DNA from: Bellilinea sp034411135
Lineage (GTDB): Bacteria; Chloroflexota; Anaerolineae; Anaerolineales; Anaerolineaceae
DNA length: 64,000 nt
Reading direction: 5' to 3'
Assembly: GCA_034411135.1 (NCBI GenBank)
Contig: DAOUMN010000021.1
Location: 212,913-276,912, forward strand
The notes under the pieces were generated by a model, which worked only from the letters and a program-made list of their open reading frames with translations, searched no databases and was not told the origin of the DNA. Both the position numbers and the translations under genes were made by a program. Within the stretch, counting starts at the first letter, position 1. Every line of letters begins with the position of its first letter. Of this stretch, positions 25,797 to 35,132 are shown piece after piece.

Positions 25797-26732
25797 TTAT
25801 TTTTGATGGCTCAACCGCGGGTCGATGGCATCACGCAGCCCGTCTCCCAACAGGTTGAAAGACAGGACAGTGATCATGATCGCCGCTCCGGGAAAGAAGA
25901 CCAGGTGCGGAGCAGTGAAAACCTGGTTGCGCTCCGAACCGAGCATTGTTCCCCATTCCGGAGTTGGAGGTTGCGCTCCTAAACCAAGGAAGGACAGCGC
26001 GGCAGCGTCAAGGATGGCGGTTCCGATTCCTAATGTGCCCTGAACGATCAGCGGCGGGATAGCGTTGGGTAAAATGCGGCGTAAAAGAATATGAAAATGG
26101 CTTCCACCCAGTGCAATCGATGCAGAAACATACGCCTGTTCTTTGACGGACAATACGCTGGCGCGCACAACGCGTGCGTATACGGGTATGGATACAATCG
26201 CAATCGCAAGCAGCGCATTCTCCAATCCCGGTTTGAGCACCGATACAATCGTAATGGCGAGCAGTAAAGAGGGAAATGCCATCAATACATCCATGATGCG
26301 CATGATGATATTGTCCCACCAGCCCCCAAAATAACCGGAAACTGCACCAAGCAGAGTGCCTACAAGGATTGCAAAACTCACTGTAGTAAAGCCAATATAG
26401 AGAGAATATCGTGAGCCATACAAAACGCGGCTGAATTGATCACGCACGTTACCGTCCACACCCATGATATGTTGGGGGCGGTCTTTTGGGCAACCAAAAG
26501 CATGAATGCAAGGCGCTTCGCGTTTGCGTACATCTTCGATACCAATCAGGGATTTGATTGGATCGTATGGAGCAATGACCTCGGCAAAAATGGCAATCAG
26601 GATCAGGAGACCGAGCAGGATCATGCCGACAATTGCCGAGCGCTGGCGAAAAATGCGCCGTAGCGTCAGCCGCCAAAGACTGTTGGAGCGATAATCTTTT
26701 TGTGATCCATTCAATTTGAGTTCTGCAACCAT
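25797..26732 (-). CDS. oppC: Oligopeptide/dipeptide ABC transporter permease (OppC type)
   Basis: A 311-residue permease with the OppC N-terminal domain (first helix around LLGLLILIAIFAEV) and six membrane segments, with the coupling-helix region SIALGGSHFHILLRRILPNAI. Between helix 1 and 2 it has a Cys-containing insertion (KREAPCIHAFGCPKDRP) before the usual GVDGNVRDQFSRVLYGSR. It lies 69 bp behind oppB. Confidence 0.9.
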   Translation of the reverse strand: MVAELKLNGSQKDYRSNSLWRLTLRRIFRQRSAIVGMILLGLLILIAIFAEVIAPYDPIKSLIGIEDVRKREAPCIHAFGCPKDRPQHIMGVDGNVRDQFSRVLYGSRYSLYIGFTTVSFAILVGTLLGAVSGYFGGWWDNIIMRIMDVLMAFPSLLLAITIVSVLKPGLENALLAIAIVSIPVYARVVRASVLSVKEQAYVSASIALGGSHFHILLRRILPNAIPPLIVQGTLGIGTAILDAAALSFLGLGAQPPTPEWGTMLGSERNQVFTAPHLVFFPGAAIMITVLSFNLLGDGLRDAIDPRLSHQK

Positions 26733-26801
26733 TTTCTAATCCTGAGGTAGTGTGGACAAAAGAAAAAGATCAAGCATAGGTTACGCATAGCCACGCCATT
26801 C

Positions 26802-27881
26802 TTATTGCAGGCGGATACGGGGATCGATAAATACATAGGATAAGTCAACGATCAGATTGGTGATAACATACCCTGCAGCGATCACCACAGTAAATGCCTG
26901 GATAATTGGAAAATCGCGCGCAGTGATGGCTTCGAACAAGATTCGTCCCACACCGGCGAGCCCGAAAATGGTTTCGGTTAAAACCGCCCCCGCAAACAAC
27001 GTTCCGACCTGGATGCCGATTATGGTTATGATAGGTAACAGGGCGTTGCGAAAGGCGTGTTTGAAGATGATGGTATTACGCAACAAACCTTTTGCCCGTG
27101 CGGTGCGGATGTAGTCTTGCTTGAGCACTTCGAGCATCGAGGAGCGTGTCATACGAGCTATTATGGACATCGGAATAGTACTCAATGCCACCGCAGGGAG
27201 GATGAGGTGCTGGATGGCATCTTTGAGAACCGTCCAGTTACCAGTAATTAGGGCGTTGAAAATGTAAAGATTACTGATAAATTCAACCAGATGGAAACGG
27301 AATGATTCCTTTGGGAATTCCCAACCCAGTACTTCGTAAAATGGTATGCTGACAACACCGGCAGTCAACCTGCCGGTCGGCGGTAACCAGAATGGGGTAT
27401 CCTTAAGTAACAAGGCAAACACGTATGCCAGGATCAAACCTAGCCAATAGACGGGCATGGATACACCAATGTTTGCCCCAACCATGGTGATGACATCGAT
27501 AATTGAATTGCGCTTCACCGCCGAGATGACCCCAGCCGGAATGCCTACCAGTACAGCGATGACCAGTGCAGATACGCCCAACTCAATCGTTGTTGGCAGC
27601 CGTTCGATCAAAATAATGGTTACCGGGCGGCTGAAGCGAATCGACATGCCAAAATCGCCTTTGAGTACGTTACCCATATAGATGCCTAATTGAACCGGAA
27701 TGGGTTTATCCAGACCATATTGGGCGCGAAATCGCTGGCAGACTTCGGGGGTAGCTTTTTCGCCGAGCATCGCCTTACATGGATCGCCGGGAATCATGCG
27801 CGAAAGGGTGAAAGTTACGATCAGGATACCGATCATGACCGGGATTGCCAGCAACAAGCGGCGAATGGTATAAGCGACCAT
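26802..27881 (-). CDS. oppB: Oligopeptide/dipeptide ABC transporter permease (OppB type)
   Basis: A 359-residue permease starting MVAYTIRRLLLAIPVMIGI, the standard OppB first helix, followed by FTLSRMIPGDPC and YGLDKPIPVQLGIYM. The coupling helix is TARAKGLLRNTIIFKHAFRN. It is slightly longer than the common 310-340 residues owing to an insertion in the middle (residues about 180-225, including VLGWEFPKESFRF). Confidence 0.9.
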   Translation of the reverse strand: MVAYTIRRLLLAIPVMIGILIVTFTLSRMIPGDPCKAMLGEKATPEVCQRFRAQYGLDKPIPVQLGIYMGNVLKGDFGMSIRFSRPVTIILIERLPTTIELGVSALVIAVLVGIPAGVISAVKRNSIIDVITMVGANIGVSMPVYWLGLILAYVFALLLKDTPFWLPPTGRLTAGVVSIPFYEVLGWEFPKESFRFHLVEFISNLYIFNALITGNWTVLKDAIQHLILPAVALSTIPMSIIARMTRSSMLEVLKQDYIRTARAKGLLRNTIIFKHAFRNALLPIITIIGIQVGTLFAGAVLTETIFGLAGVGRILFEAITARDFPIIQAFTVVIAAGYVITNLIVDLSYVFIDPRIRLQ

Positions 27882-27944
27882 GGCTGCTCCTTAAAGAAAC
27901 GAAAAAGTGATTTGAGAATTAATCAGCAGCAAGGGTGAAAAAGG

Positions 27945-27986
27945 CGCGGGACAGACGCTCTCCAGGAGGAATTCGTCTGTCCCGCG
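27945..27986 (-). terminator. Strong hairpin between binding protein and permease genes
   Basis: A perfect 13-bp stem (CGCGGGACAGACG with CGTCTGTCCCGCG) and a 16-base loop in the 150 bp gap after the binding protein gene. No clear U-run follows on the minus strand. It probably lowers readthrough into oppB or protects the 3' end of the binding-protein mRNA, giving an excess of binding protein over the permease. Confidence 0.6.
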
Positions 27987-28031
27987 TTGGTTCAATTTAC
28001 ATCATGGTCAAAACCATGAGGTGTAAAGTTC

Positions 28032-29762
28032 TTACTCAGCCGGCGGGGCATTAAGCAAACCCCACAGGTAGCTAAAGTATTCAAATGAACCGGTGTTGCC
28101 AATGTGTAATGGGTGTTGGTAATCCCAGGCAACCACCCAGGACATAACCACATCGTTAGCATCGAAAGCTGAACCATCGTGAAACTTCACGTTTGGACGC
28201 AAGGTGCAGATCCATTCAGTGAGGTCATCATTGGGTTCGCAGCCGGTTGCCAGAGCGGGTTTGACTGCGGTGCCACCAACTTCGTAGCCAAGCAGCGACT
28301 CAAGCACCTGTTCGCAGGCGCGCAGGCTCTCGCCGTCGGTTTCATCGCCGCAGTACAGTGAGATCGGTTCGGCATTCTGCATCCAGACAAACGTTGAACG
28401 TCCACCCGGATTCATCACTGCGAAGTATTCATTGCCCAACGGGCTGGCATGACCACCTTCGACATCGGCGCGGTAAGCAACCCCCGAACCACCATGAGCA
28501 ATAGGCACCATCGGGACAAATTGCTTGATGGCGTTATTGGCTTTTTCGTAGATGGGCGTGGCCACATCGGGATCACCAATTTGAGCGCCTTCTTCAAGCA
28601 GTTCGTAAATTTCGGGGAAGGGCTTGCCAAACTGCGGATTTGCCCGGCTGAAGTGAAAATCGAGGAAATTGGTGATGTGCGGGTAATCCGCGCCCCAACC
28701 GAGCAGGTAGAAACCATTCAGGCGACCGCTGGTGGATTCATCGATGAACGCGCCGCTTTCCATGACCACGATTTCAGCTTCAATGCCGAGGTTATCCCGC
28801 AACTGAGCCTGCAGGTCGGTGGCGACCAAACCAGGCTCCGGCAGATAACCGCGGAACACATCCCGGTAGAAGATCTTGGTTTTGAAACCGTTGGGGAAAC
28901 CGGCCTGAGCCAACAATTCTTTGGCTTTGACCGGATCAAACTCGTACCAATCTTCCCCCGTGCAGCCATTTGGAATGGAGCAGGGTGTGAAGTGGGATGC
29001 AACCGAAGAGCCGGCAGGATAGAAGTTATCCACAATGCGTTGGCGGTCAATACCCATGGCAACTGCCTGACGCACCTCAACTTTGTCGAACGGTTCGAAG
29101 GTGTTGGTCATACCCAGATAGAACACATTGAGCGCTTCGCGTTCGATCAGTTGCAGGTTGGCATCCTGGCGAATTACTTCGAAATCATCCGGGCTGGGGT
29201 TGTCTATGCCATCGACAGTGCCAGATTGCAATTCCAGCAGGCGTGCAGCGCCTTCAGATGCCCAGCGGAAGACGAGCGTATCGGTCTTGGCAGGTTCACC
29301 CCAATAACCGTCAAAGCGTTTGAAGATGATGCTGTCGCCACGTTTCCACGAATCAAGAACGTAAGGACCCGTGCCAACCGGTTTTTCCAGGATTTGCCGG
29401 TTTTCCATGGCAGCTTCGAGCCATTCCTTGGGTTGAATGGCAAAGGCGGTGAAGGCAGCTTTCGATTCGAATGCTGGATCGGGTTTGCATAAGGTGAATC
29501 TGACGGTCAGTTCATCGACCGCGGCAATTTCCTTGATGATGCCGGAATAGCCTTCGCAGGTATCGGTACCATACACCATGGGCTCGAAATCAGCCGCCGG
29601 CGGCTGAGTCGGCTGTTCGGGTACAGCGGTGGGCTGTTGTGGAACGGCGGTGGGCTGAGCGGGTTGCTCAGGCGTTGGCGTGCTTGCTGGCTGGCAGGCT
29701 GCCAGGATCATGCTGACAACCACCAAAAAAGCAACTACCAAAAACAACTTTTTGGCTTTCAT
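28032..29762 (-). CDS. Circularly permuted SBP_bac_5-type binding lipoprotein
   Basis: A 576-residue lipoprotein (lipobox ILAAC, Cys23) with a Pro/Gln/Thr-rich tether of about 35 residues. The family blocks are all present but in shifted order. After the tether comes the block that normally lies about 150 residues in (VDELTVRFTLCKPDP, PVGTGPYVLDSWKRGD, FDGYWG), then the normal middle and C-terminal blocks, ending near ASPLGNEYFAV. Then follows the normal N-terminal block (FVWMQNAEPISL, SLLGYEVGG, VKFHDGSAFDANDVVMSW). The old N and C termini are thus joined and new ends are made in the loop after the DVV-S helix. The start at 29762 has GGAGGAG 5 bases upstream; the reading from 29786 lacks this. 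Confidence 0.88.
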   Translation of the reverse strand: MKAKKLFLVVAFLVVVSMILAACQPASTPTPEQPAQPTAVPQQPTAVPEQPTQPPAADFEPMVYGTDTCEGYSGIIKEIAAVDELTVRFTLCKPDPAFESKAAFTAFAIQPKEWLEAAMENRQILEKPVGTGPYVLDSWKRGDSIIFKRFDGYWGEPAKTDTLVFRWASEGAARLLELQSGTVDGIDNPSPDDFEVIRQDANLQLIEREALNVFYLGMTNTFEPFDKVEVRQAVAMGIDRQRIVDNFYPAGSSVASHFTPCSIPNGCTGEDWYEFDPVKAKELLAQAGFPNGFKTKIFYRDVFRGYLPEPGLVATDLQAQLRDNLGIEAEIVVMESGAFIDESTSGRLNGFYLLGWGADYPHITNFLDFHFSRANPQFGKPFPEIYELLEEGAQIGDPDVATPIYEKANNAIKQFVPMVPIAHGGSGVAYRADVEGGHASPLGNEYFAVMNPGGRSTFVWMQNAEPISLYCGDETDGESLRACEQVLESLLGYEVGGTAVKPALATGCEPNDDLTEWICTLRPNVKFHDGSAFDANDVVMSWVVAWDYQHPLHIGNTGSFEYFSYLWGLLNAPPAE

Positions 29763-29919
29763 CACTACTCCTCCTTGGATTGGCATTTAGAAAACAAAAC
29801 ACAGGGCTGAGTTGATAAAATATTTTTAGGAGCAATCACCTCCTTTTTTGAATCACGATGGGAATAATTGTCAATTATCCTTCGTTTTTCCAAAAATTGC
29901 AACCATCAATTCGGTGATT

Positions 29920-31566
29920 CTAGAAAAATAATCGATCCAATCCAAGACCAATTATTCCTGCCCAAAGGGTATAGTACAACATGGGCAAAAATGTAAACCG
30001 GATTATGGTTCCTTCCTTGCCACTCATCCCAACCACCGAAGCAGCTGCAACTACATTGAGCACACAAATCATGTTCCCGGCATTAGCGCCGAGAGCCTGC
30101 AACCCTAACACGATGAATGGATCGCTGCCTACCTGATTAGCAACGCTAATCTGAAACAGCGAGAACATCATATTGGAGAAGGTGGCACTGCCAGCCAGAA
30201 AAGAACCCAGGCTGCCAATCAGCGGTGCAATCAGGGGCCAGAATGACCCTATGCCCTGTGCTGCCAGGCTGGCAAGTTCGATCGGCATGTTGTTCAATCC
30301 GGCTTGATTGAAGCCAGAATTGATAAAGATGCGCACCATGGGCAATGCTGTGCCAAGGGCAATCGCACTTGCAACCAGCCGGGAAGCTGAGAGTTTCAGA
30401 GTAGTCTGAATTTCATGTTGATCCATACGGAATAAAGCGTATGATACCAAGGTAACGATAACAAAGATTGTGCCGGGGAGGTAAAGCGGCTCCAAAGATG
30501 TACTAATGGACGTGCCAAGCAGGTTGGGGAAGCGGATCGAGGCGTTTTGCAATAATGATTTAAACGGCAGAAAGGGCAGGCGGGTGAGCACCAATAGCAC
30601 GGTTAAGAGCAGGTATGGCAGCCAGGCTTTTCCAAGTGACATGGGGTGAGGTTTGTGTGGCTGAGATTGCGATGGTTCTGTCGGAAAATCCCAACCCTGG
30701 GCAGGGAGCAGGAATTTTTTTCTCGCTGCCAGTATGACCACTAACAAACCGACTAGCGCGCCGATCAGGGTGGGGAATTCGGGACCCAACAATATTGCGA
30801 CAAACCAGGCGGGAATGAGGAAGCTAAAACCGGCAAAGAGGGCAAACTTCCATACCGCAAGACCTTCTCGGATGGATTTGTTCTGTCCCCAAAAACGGGT
30901 CAATAACACTACCTGGATCAACGGAATAAGTGATCCGACAAAAAGGTCAATCTGCACCGTTTGCACGGCAACCCGGTGAATGATGTCATGGAGTGCCATT
31001 CCGCGGGTTGCCTCGCTAACAAGACCGGCGATTTGACCGCCTTCCTGCAGCCCGCGGGTCATTCCAATTTGAAACGTCGTTCCCAAAGCGCCAAATGTAA
31101 CCGGACTGCTGTTGGCGGTCAGTGCGAGAACAATCGCTGCCAGTGGGGGAAATCCCAAGGCAACCATCAGAGGGGCGGTGATTGCTGCTGGTGTACCAAA
31201 ACCTGCTGCACCCTCGATAAACGCCCCAAACAGCCAGGCAACGATGATCGCCTGAACGCGGCGGTCGGCAGAAATGCTGAAGAACATGCCCCGAATGCTT
31301 TCCATTGCACCGCTTATGGTCAATGTGTTCAATAACAGAATGGCACCGAACAGAATCCATAATACGGATAGAGAAATAATTAAGCCTTCCAGTATCGATG
31401 CCGCGATCTGCACTCCCGGTATGCGCCAGACAAAAAATGCGAGCACAGCAGTCACGAGCATGCTTAACGGCATTGCTCGGGTGGCGGGTATACGCAAAAT
31501 CACCAGCAAGAGGAGGATTGCCAGGATGGGGGTCAGCGCAGCGAGGGTGGTTGAGAGTGTCATCAT
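29920..31566 (-). CDS. lctP: L-lactate permease (LctP family)
   Basis: A 548-residue integral membrane protein of the lactate/glycolate:H+ symporter family. It has about 13 hydrophobic segments and the family signatures GAFIEGAAGFGTPAAI (near 116) and ALGANAGNMICVLNVVAA (near 490). It would move lactate, a fermentation end product or substrate, across the membrane. The gene lies 158 bp upstream of the binding-protein gene and may have its own promoter. The start may be either of two neighbouring ATG codons (31566 or 31563). Confidence 0.9.
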   Translation of the reverse strand: MMTLSTTLAALTPILAILLLLVILRIPATRAMPLSMLVTAVLAFFVWRIPGVQIAASILEGLIISLSVLWILFGAILLLNTLTISGAMESIRGMFFSISADRRVQAIIVAWLFGAFIEGAAGFGTPAAITAPLMVALGFPPLAAIVLALTANSSPVTFGALGTTFQIGMTRGLQEGGQIAGLVSEATRGMALHDIIHRVAVQTVQIDLFVGSLIPLIQVVLLTRFWGQNKSIREGLAVWKFALFAGFSFLIPAWFVAILLGPEFPTLIGALVGLLVVILAARKKFLLPAQGWDFPTEPSQSQPHKPHPMSLGKAWLPYLLLTVLLVLTRLPFLPFKSLLQNASIRFPNLLGTSISTSLEPLYLPGTIFVIVTLVSYALFRMDQHEIQTTLKLSASRLVASAIALGTALPMVRIFINSGFNQAGLNNMPIELASLAAQGIGSFWPLIAPLIGSLGSFLAGSATFSNMMFSLFQISVANQVGSDPFIVLGLQALGANAGNMICVLNVVAAASVVGMSGKEGTIIRFTFLPMLYYTLWAGIIGLGLDRLFF

Positions 31567-31643
31567 AGGTATGGTAGTAAATTTTACCAGCAGAAGAGAA
31601 TTTACCCCTCAAATTTGTTAATCCGATTGTATTGCAAGCGGGT

Positions 31644-31649
31644 TATAAT
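31644..31649 (+). promoter_or_regulatory. Candidate -10 element for the kinase/regulator pair
   Basis: A perfect TATAAT in the 208 bp divergent gap between lctP and the hybrid kinase. No good -35 hexamer stands at 16-18 bp, so the promoter may need an activator. The rest of the gap shows no other clear signal. Confidence 0.35.
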
Positions 31650-31774
31650 GGGATTCTCGATAATATTCGTAATATGATGCTATTTTCTGATGAGCTTACT
31701 GGATTTTAGAGGAATGTGGGGCGGGGGTAATCCCAATAAGTGAGCAACAGAAGAAATTCCAGGGTGGAGTCAGG

Positions 31775-33382
31775 ATGGAGACCCTAAAGATTTTAGTTGT
31801 CGATGATGATTTTGCGATTGTACGTCTGTGTCAGCGTATACTGGAAAGATCAGGTTTTAGCGTGGATACATCCACTACATCCCGCGATGCGTTACAGCGG
31901 GTGCAGATTGGACCGTATGATTTGATTATTACCGATATTCGTATGCCGGGTATGGACGGTTTTGAATTAACAACCCGCATCAAACAAATTCAACCCGATT
32001 GCGCCATTATTCTCATGACCGGCTTCGGCAGCGTGGAAACGGCTATTCAAGCGTTGCGCCGAGGGGTGGATGGTTTATTGGTCAAACCTTTTGAATCTTC
32101 CAGCGAGTTGATTGGGACTGTATCGCATGTTTTGAAGACCCGCCGTGACCAGCGCGATGCTGCGCGTTTGAAAACCCTTCATCCACTATTTGAAATCACA
32201 GAGAACATCTTTGCGCATACCGAATTGGATTCACTGATCCAGTACCTAAAAAAAATCAATGCGGAGTTGTTCAAGCCCCAGCATGCTGGTGTTTACCGTT
32301 GTGATAATGGATGTACTGTCTGGGAACTTGTATTTGGGGATGATTTAGGTGAATTAATCGGTGATCACGACCTGAATCTGAAGGAATTCTTAAGTCAAAA
32401 TGGAAATGAAAAACAGCACATCCTGACTGGCGAAAATTTGGATCATCCCGGAGTCATTAGATACCTGGAAGGTAATCATTTGGAGTTGATCCTGGTGCCG
32501 GTATCCGGTCATCCATCGAATTACCTGTATTATTTTATTTGGCCGTTGAATGAATTCAAATTCCAGGAAGCCGATCTTGAAATGGTGGTGATTTTTTCAC
32601 GCCAGGCAGCGGTAGCGCTCGAAAATGCATTTCTCTACCAAACGTTGCAAAAATCCATTCAACAAGCAGAAGAATCCAATCGGGTATTGCGTTTGTATGA
32701 AAAAATGGGTGCTCTGGGACGGTTGATGGGCACGCTGGCGCATGAGATCAATAACCCGCTGCAGGCTGTGCATAATTGCCTGCACCTGGCAGCCCGCTCC
32801 GATCTTACCGAAGATCAGCAACAGGAATATCTGAACATTGCTATAAAAGAAGTTGAACGGCTTTCGCGCCTTGCCAAAAACGCGCTATCTTTCTACCAGT
32901 CAAATGATGTGGAAATCCGAAAAGTGGATTTACTGTCAATTGTGGATCTGGTACTAGAACTGGTCGAGCCGCAGTTGAGGCAGTATAAAATAGAGGTGCA
33001 AAGGAGGTACCCATCTTCCCAGATCGAAATCGAAGCCAGCCAGCATCATGTTCAACAGGTTGTATTAAACCTGCTATTGAATGCCATGGAATCATTGAAA
33101 TCGTGCAAAGAACCGCGAATAATTTGGATCGAAATCGAATCAACCCCGGCACAGGTTGTGATGAATATCGAGGATAACGGACAGGGATTACCGGCGGAAT
33201 TCGAGGAACGGGTGTTTGAACCATTTTTTACGACTCGCCAGGGCGGTACGGGGTTGGGTCTTTCAATCAGTTATGAGTTGGTCGTTGACATCCATCGAGG
33301 AGAATTGCGATTTGTAACACCTCGATATGCCAAAGGGGCTCGAATCCAGATGGTATTACCCAAACAAGGAGTATCTGAATGA
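31775..33382 (+). CDS. Histidine kinase with N-terminal receiver and GAF-like domain
   Basis: A 535-residue soluble protein: REC domain (residues 4-120, phospho-acceptor Asp54 in IITDIRMPGMDG), a GAF-like sensor region (about 130-295), HisKA with His323 (TLAHEINNPLQAV), and a NtrB-like HATPase (LNLLLNAMES, EDNGQGLP, GGTGLGLSIS). A receiver in front of the kinase means it can be an acceptor as well as a donor, as in a phosphorelay. The downstream regulator overlaps by 4 bp and is the obvious target. A GTGGAG element precedes the ATG. Confidence 0.88.
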   Translation: METLKILVVDDDFAIVRLCQRILERSGFSVDTSTTSRDALQRVQIGPYDLIITDIRMPGMDGFELTTRIKQIQPDCAIILMTGFGSVETAIQALRRGVDGLLVKPFESSSELIGTVSHVLKTRRDQRDAARLKTLHPLFEITENIFAHTELDSLIQYLKKINAELFKPQHAGVYRCDNGCTVWELVFGDDLGELIGDHDLNLKEFLSQNGNEKQHILTGENLDHPGVIRYLEGNHLELILVPVSGHPSNYLYYFIWPLNEFKFQEADLEMVVIFSRQAAVALENAFLYQTLQKSIQQAEESNRVLRLYEKMGALGRLMGTLAHEINNPLQAVHNCLHLAARSDLTEDQQQEYLNIAIKEVERLSRLAKNALSFYQSNDVEIRKVDLLSIVDLVLELVEPQLRQYKIEVQRRYPSSQIEIEASQHHVQQVVLNLLLNAMESLKSCKEPRIIWIEIESTPAQVVMNIEDNGQGLPAEFEERVFEPFFTTRQGGTGLGLSISYELVVDIHRGELRFVTPRYAKGARIQMVLPKQGVSE

Positions 33383-34155
33383 CGAGGGTTTTAATTGTAG
33401 ACGATGAGGATGCCGCCCGATTAACCCTGTTGCGAATTTTACAGTTAGAGGGTTTCGATGCAGATGGGGTAGAAAATGGGCATACTGCCCTGGAGGCACT
33501 CGGGCGTTTAAGTTACGATTTGATGATCCTTGATTTAAAAATGCCGGGGATTGGCGGAATGGAAGTCCTTGATGAAGTTGCTGAAAGACACCCCGATTTG
33601 AAGGTCATCATTCTTACTGCCCATGGTAGTTTCGACAGTGCTGTCATGGCGCTGCGTTTGCGGGTTGTTGATTACCTGTTGAAGCCGGTTTCACCGGAAG
33701 TGATTCTTTCCAGTATTCGCCGGTCATTGTATTACCGCAAAGAAAATGGACAAGGCTCTAATTTGGCGGAATCGAAAGGCAAATATGCCCAGGTCAAGGA
33801 AGTTGTGCCCGGCGAAAATATTATTTTACGTCTGTCATCCGGCGTGGAAATTGACTTAATGCGCCGACAAATCTGGTGGAATGAGGGGATCATTCACCTG
33901 ACCCCCAATGAATCCAAGTTGTTTGGGATTTTGCTTTCAAACCATGCGTTGGTGATGCGACATCAGGAACTGGTGCAAATCGTCTATGGTTACCGTCTTG
34001 AAGCGGAAGAATCTGCGCGCATCTTGCGCCCAATTTTCTCACGGCTGAATCGCAAATTGGCACAAATTCCGGGTGGAGATGAGTGGATTCGTAACATTCG
34101 CGGGTCGGGTTATGTTCTTGAGATCGAAGGCCGCGAAAGCGCTGTGCTGGGTTGA
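33379..34155 (+). CDS. OmpR/PhoB-like response regulator
   Basis: A 258-residue regulator: REC domain with Asp52 (MILDLKMPGIGG), a linker (residues 120-150), and a C-terminal winged helix (HLTPNESKLFGILL to NIRGSGYVLEI), the OmpR-type DNA-binding domain. The linker is longer than in typical OmpR proteins. It is coupled to the preceding kinase by an ATGA overlap. The regulon cannot be told from the sequence. Confidence 0.9.
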   Translation: MTRVLIVDDEDAARLTLLRILQLEGFDADGVENGHTALEALGRLSYDLMILDLKMPGIGGMEVLDEVAERHPDLKVIILTAHGSFDSAVMALRLRVVDYLLKPVSPEVILSSIRRSLYYRKENGQGSNLAESKGKYAQVKEVVPGENIILRLSSGVEIDLMRRQIWWNEGIIHLTPNESKLFGILLSNHALVMRHQELVQIVYGYRLEAEESARILRPIFSRLNRKLAQIPGGDEWIRNIRGSGYVLEIEGRESAVLG

Positions 34156-34158
34156 GCG

Positions 34159-35103
34159 TTATTTTTGCCAGGGAAGATTGATAGAGGGGATGCGAGGTGT
34201 ATTCAACCATGCCAGCCAGCCAGTCTGATGGCGTTTTTCGGGTGTGTAGCGATCAAATCCAACCAGGAACAGGCTGGCACCAATAAAAATCGCTCCAATC
34301 CATTGAGCTACCGAAAGGGTTTCGCCCAACCAGACACGCGCCAGAACAACGGTAACGATCAATTCGCTTAATCCCAGCAGAGCAGTTTGTAAACCACCCA
34401 ATTTCTTAACCCCCATAAAGAGAGTTAGACGCGCCAGGAAGGTAATTACTCCCATGCCAATCAACGGCAGCCAGGTGGTTCCTGCTGCAGGGATGTGACG
34501 ATCAAAAAGGAGATAAGCGCTGACGACTGTCCCCGCCATGCTTAACAAGGTGTAGAACGTGACGGTTGGCGGTGGCGCTTCGTAGAGAATACGCTGGTTG
34601 ATGATCAGATGCAGTCCGTAAAAAGCGGCTGAAATGAGCATGAAACCAGCGCCTAGCCAATTGATTGTTCCTTCGGTGGCACTCAGGAGCAGGTAGGCAC
34701 CTGGCAGAGCGAGCGCCAGGCGGAAAATTGTCAATCGAGAAATGGGCTGACGATCAAGCAGTAGCCATAGGGCAACAAACAAGGGGTAAAAGGAGTACAG
34801 CAGGTGCCCTACACTGGCTTCGATTTTTGCAAGAGCGACGTAATAAAAAATCGAGCCGATGCCGTTTATAAAGCCAGCCAGAAAACATCCCAGCAAGCCA
34901 ACCGGGTAAATATAAAAATACTGGCGGTGGAAAAGCATAAAAAAGAACAACAGACTGACCGCCAAGGAACTGCGCACAGCAACCACCGAAAAAGGAGAAA
35001 AACCCAATAGTAAAGCCTGTTTACCGAAGACGGGCAGCAAACCGAGCAACAGCGCTGATGTCAACGCTGCGCTGATCCCCTGATAGCGGTTTCTTCGTTC
35101 CAT
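34159..35103 (-). CDS. EamA/DMT-family metabolite exporter
   Basis: A 314-residue protein with ten membrane segments in two EamA repeats (repeat 1 about residues 10-145, repeat 2 about 155-295). The DMT superfamily includes exporters of amino acids such as the threonine/homoserine exporter RhtA; substrate assignment from sequence is not possible. It is the last gene of the ten-gene minus-strand run, 29 bp behind the threonine synthase-REC fusion, which makes an amino-acid substrate attractive but unproven. Confidence 0.85.
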   Translation of the reverse strand: MERRNRYQGISAALTSALLLGLLPVFGKQALLLGFSPFSVVAVRSSLAVSLLFFFMLFHRQYFYIYPVGLLGCFLAGFINGIGSIFYYVALAKIEASVGHLLYSFYPLFVALWLLLDRQPISRLTIFRLALALPGAYLLLSATEGTINWLGAGFMLISAAFYGLHLIINQRILYEAPPPTVTFYTLLSMAGTVVSAYLLFDRHIPAAGTTWLPLIGMGVITFLARLTLFMGVKKLGGLQTALLGLSELIVTVVLARVWLGETLSVAQWIGAIFIGASLFLVGFDRYTPEKRHQTGWLAWLNTPRIPSINLPWQK

Positions 35104-35132
35104 GCCTGCGATGCTGCCCGGTGCGTGGCTGA

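Noticed and set aside
28449..29492. Long open frame on the plus strand (347 codons) opposite the binding-protein gene
   Set aside because: It is the antisense of a well-supported, conserved lipoprotein gene with ribosome-binding site; its translation shows no domain and no start signal.
29828..29848. Small hairpin AGGAG/CTCCT with T-run between lctP and the binding-protein gene
   Set aside because: The T-run is on the plus strand, where no gene ends; the stem is only five pairs and overlaps a Shine-Dalgarno-like sequence.
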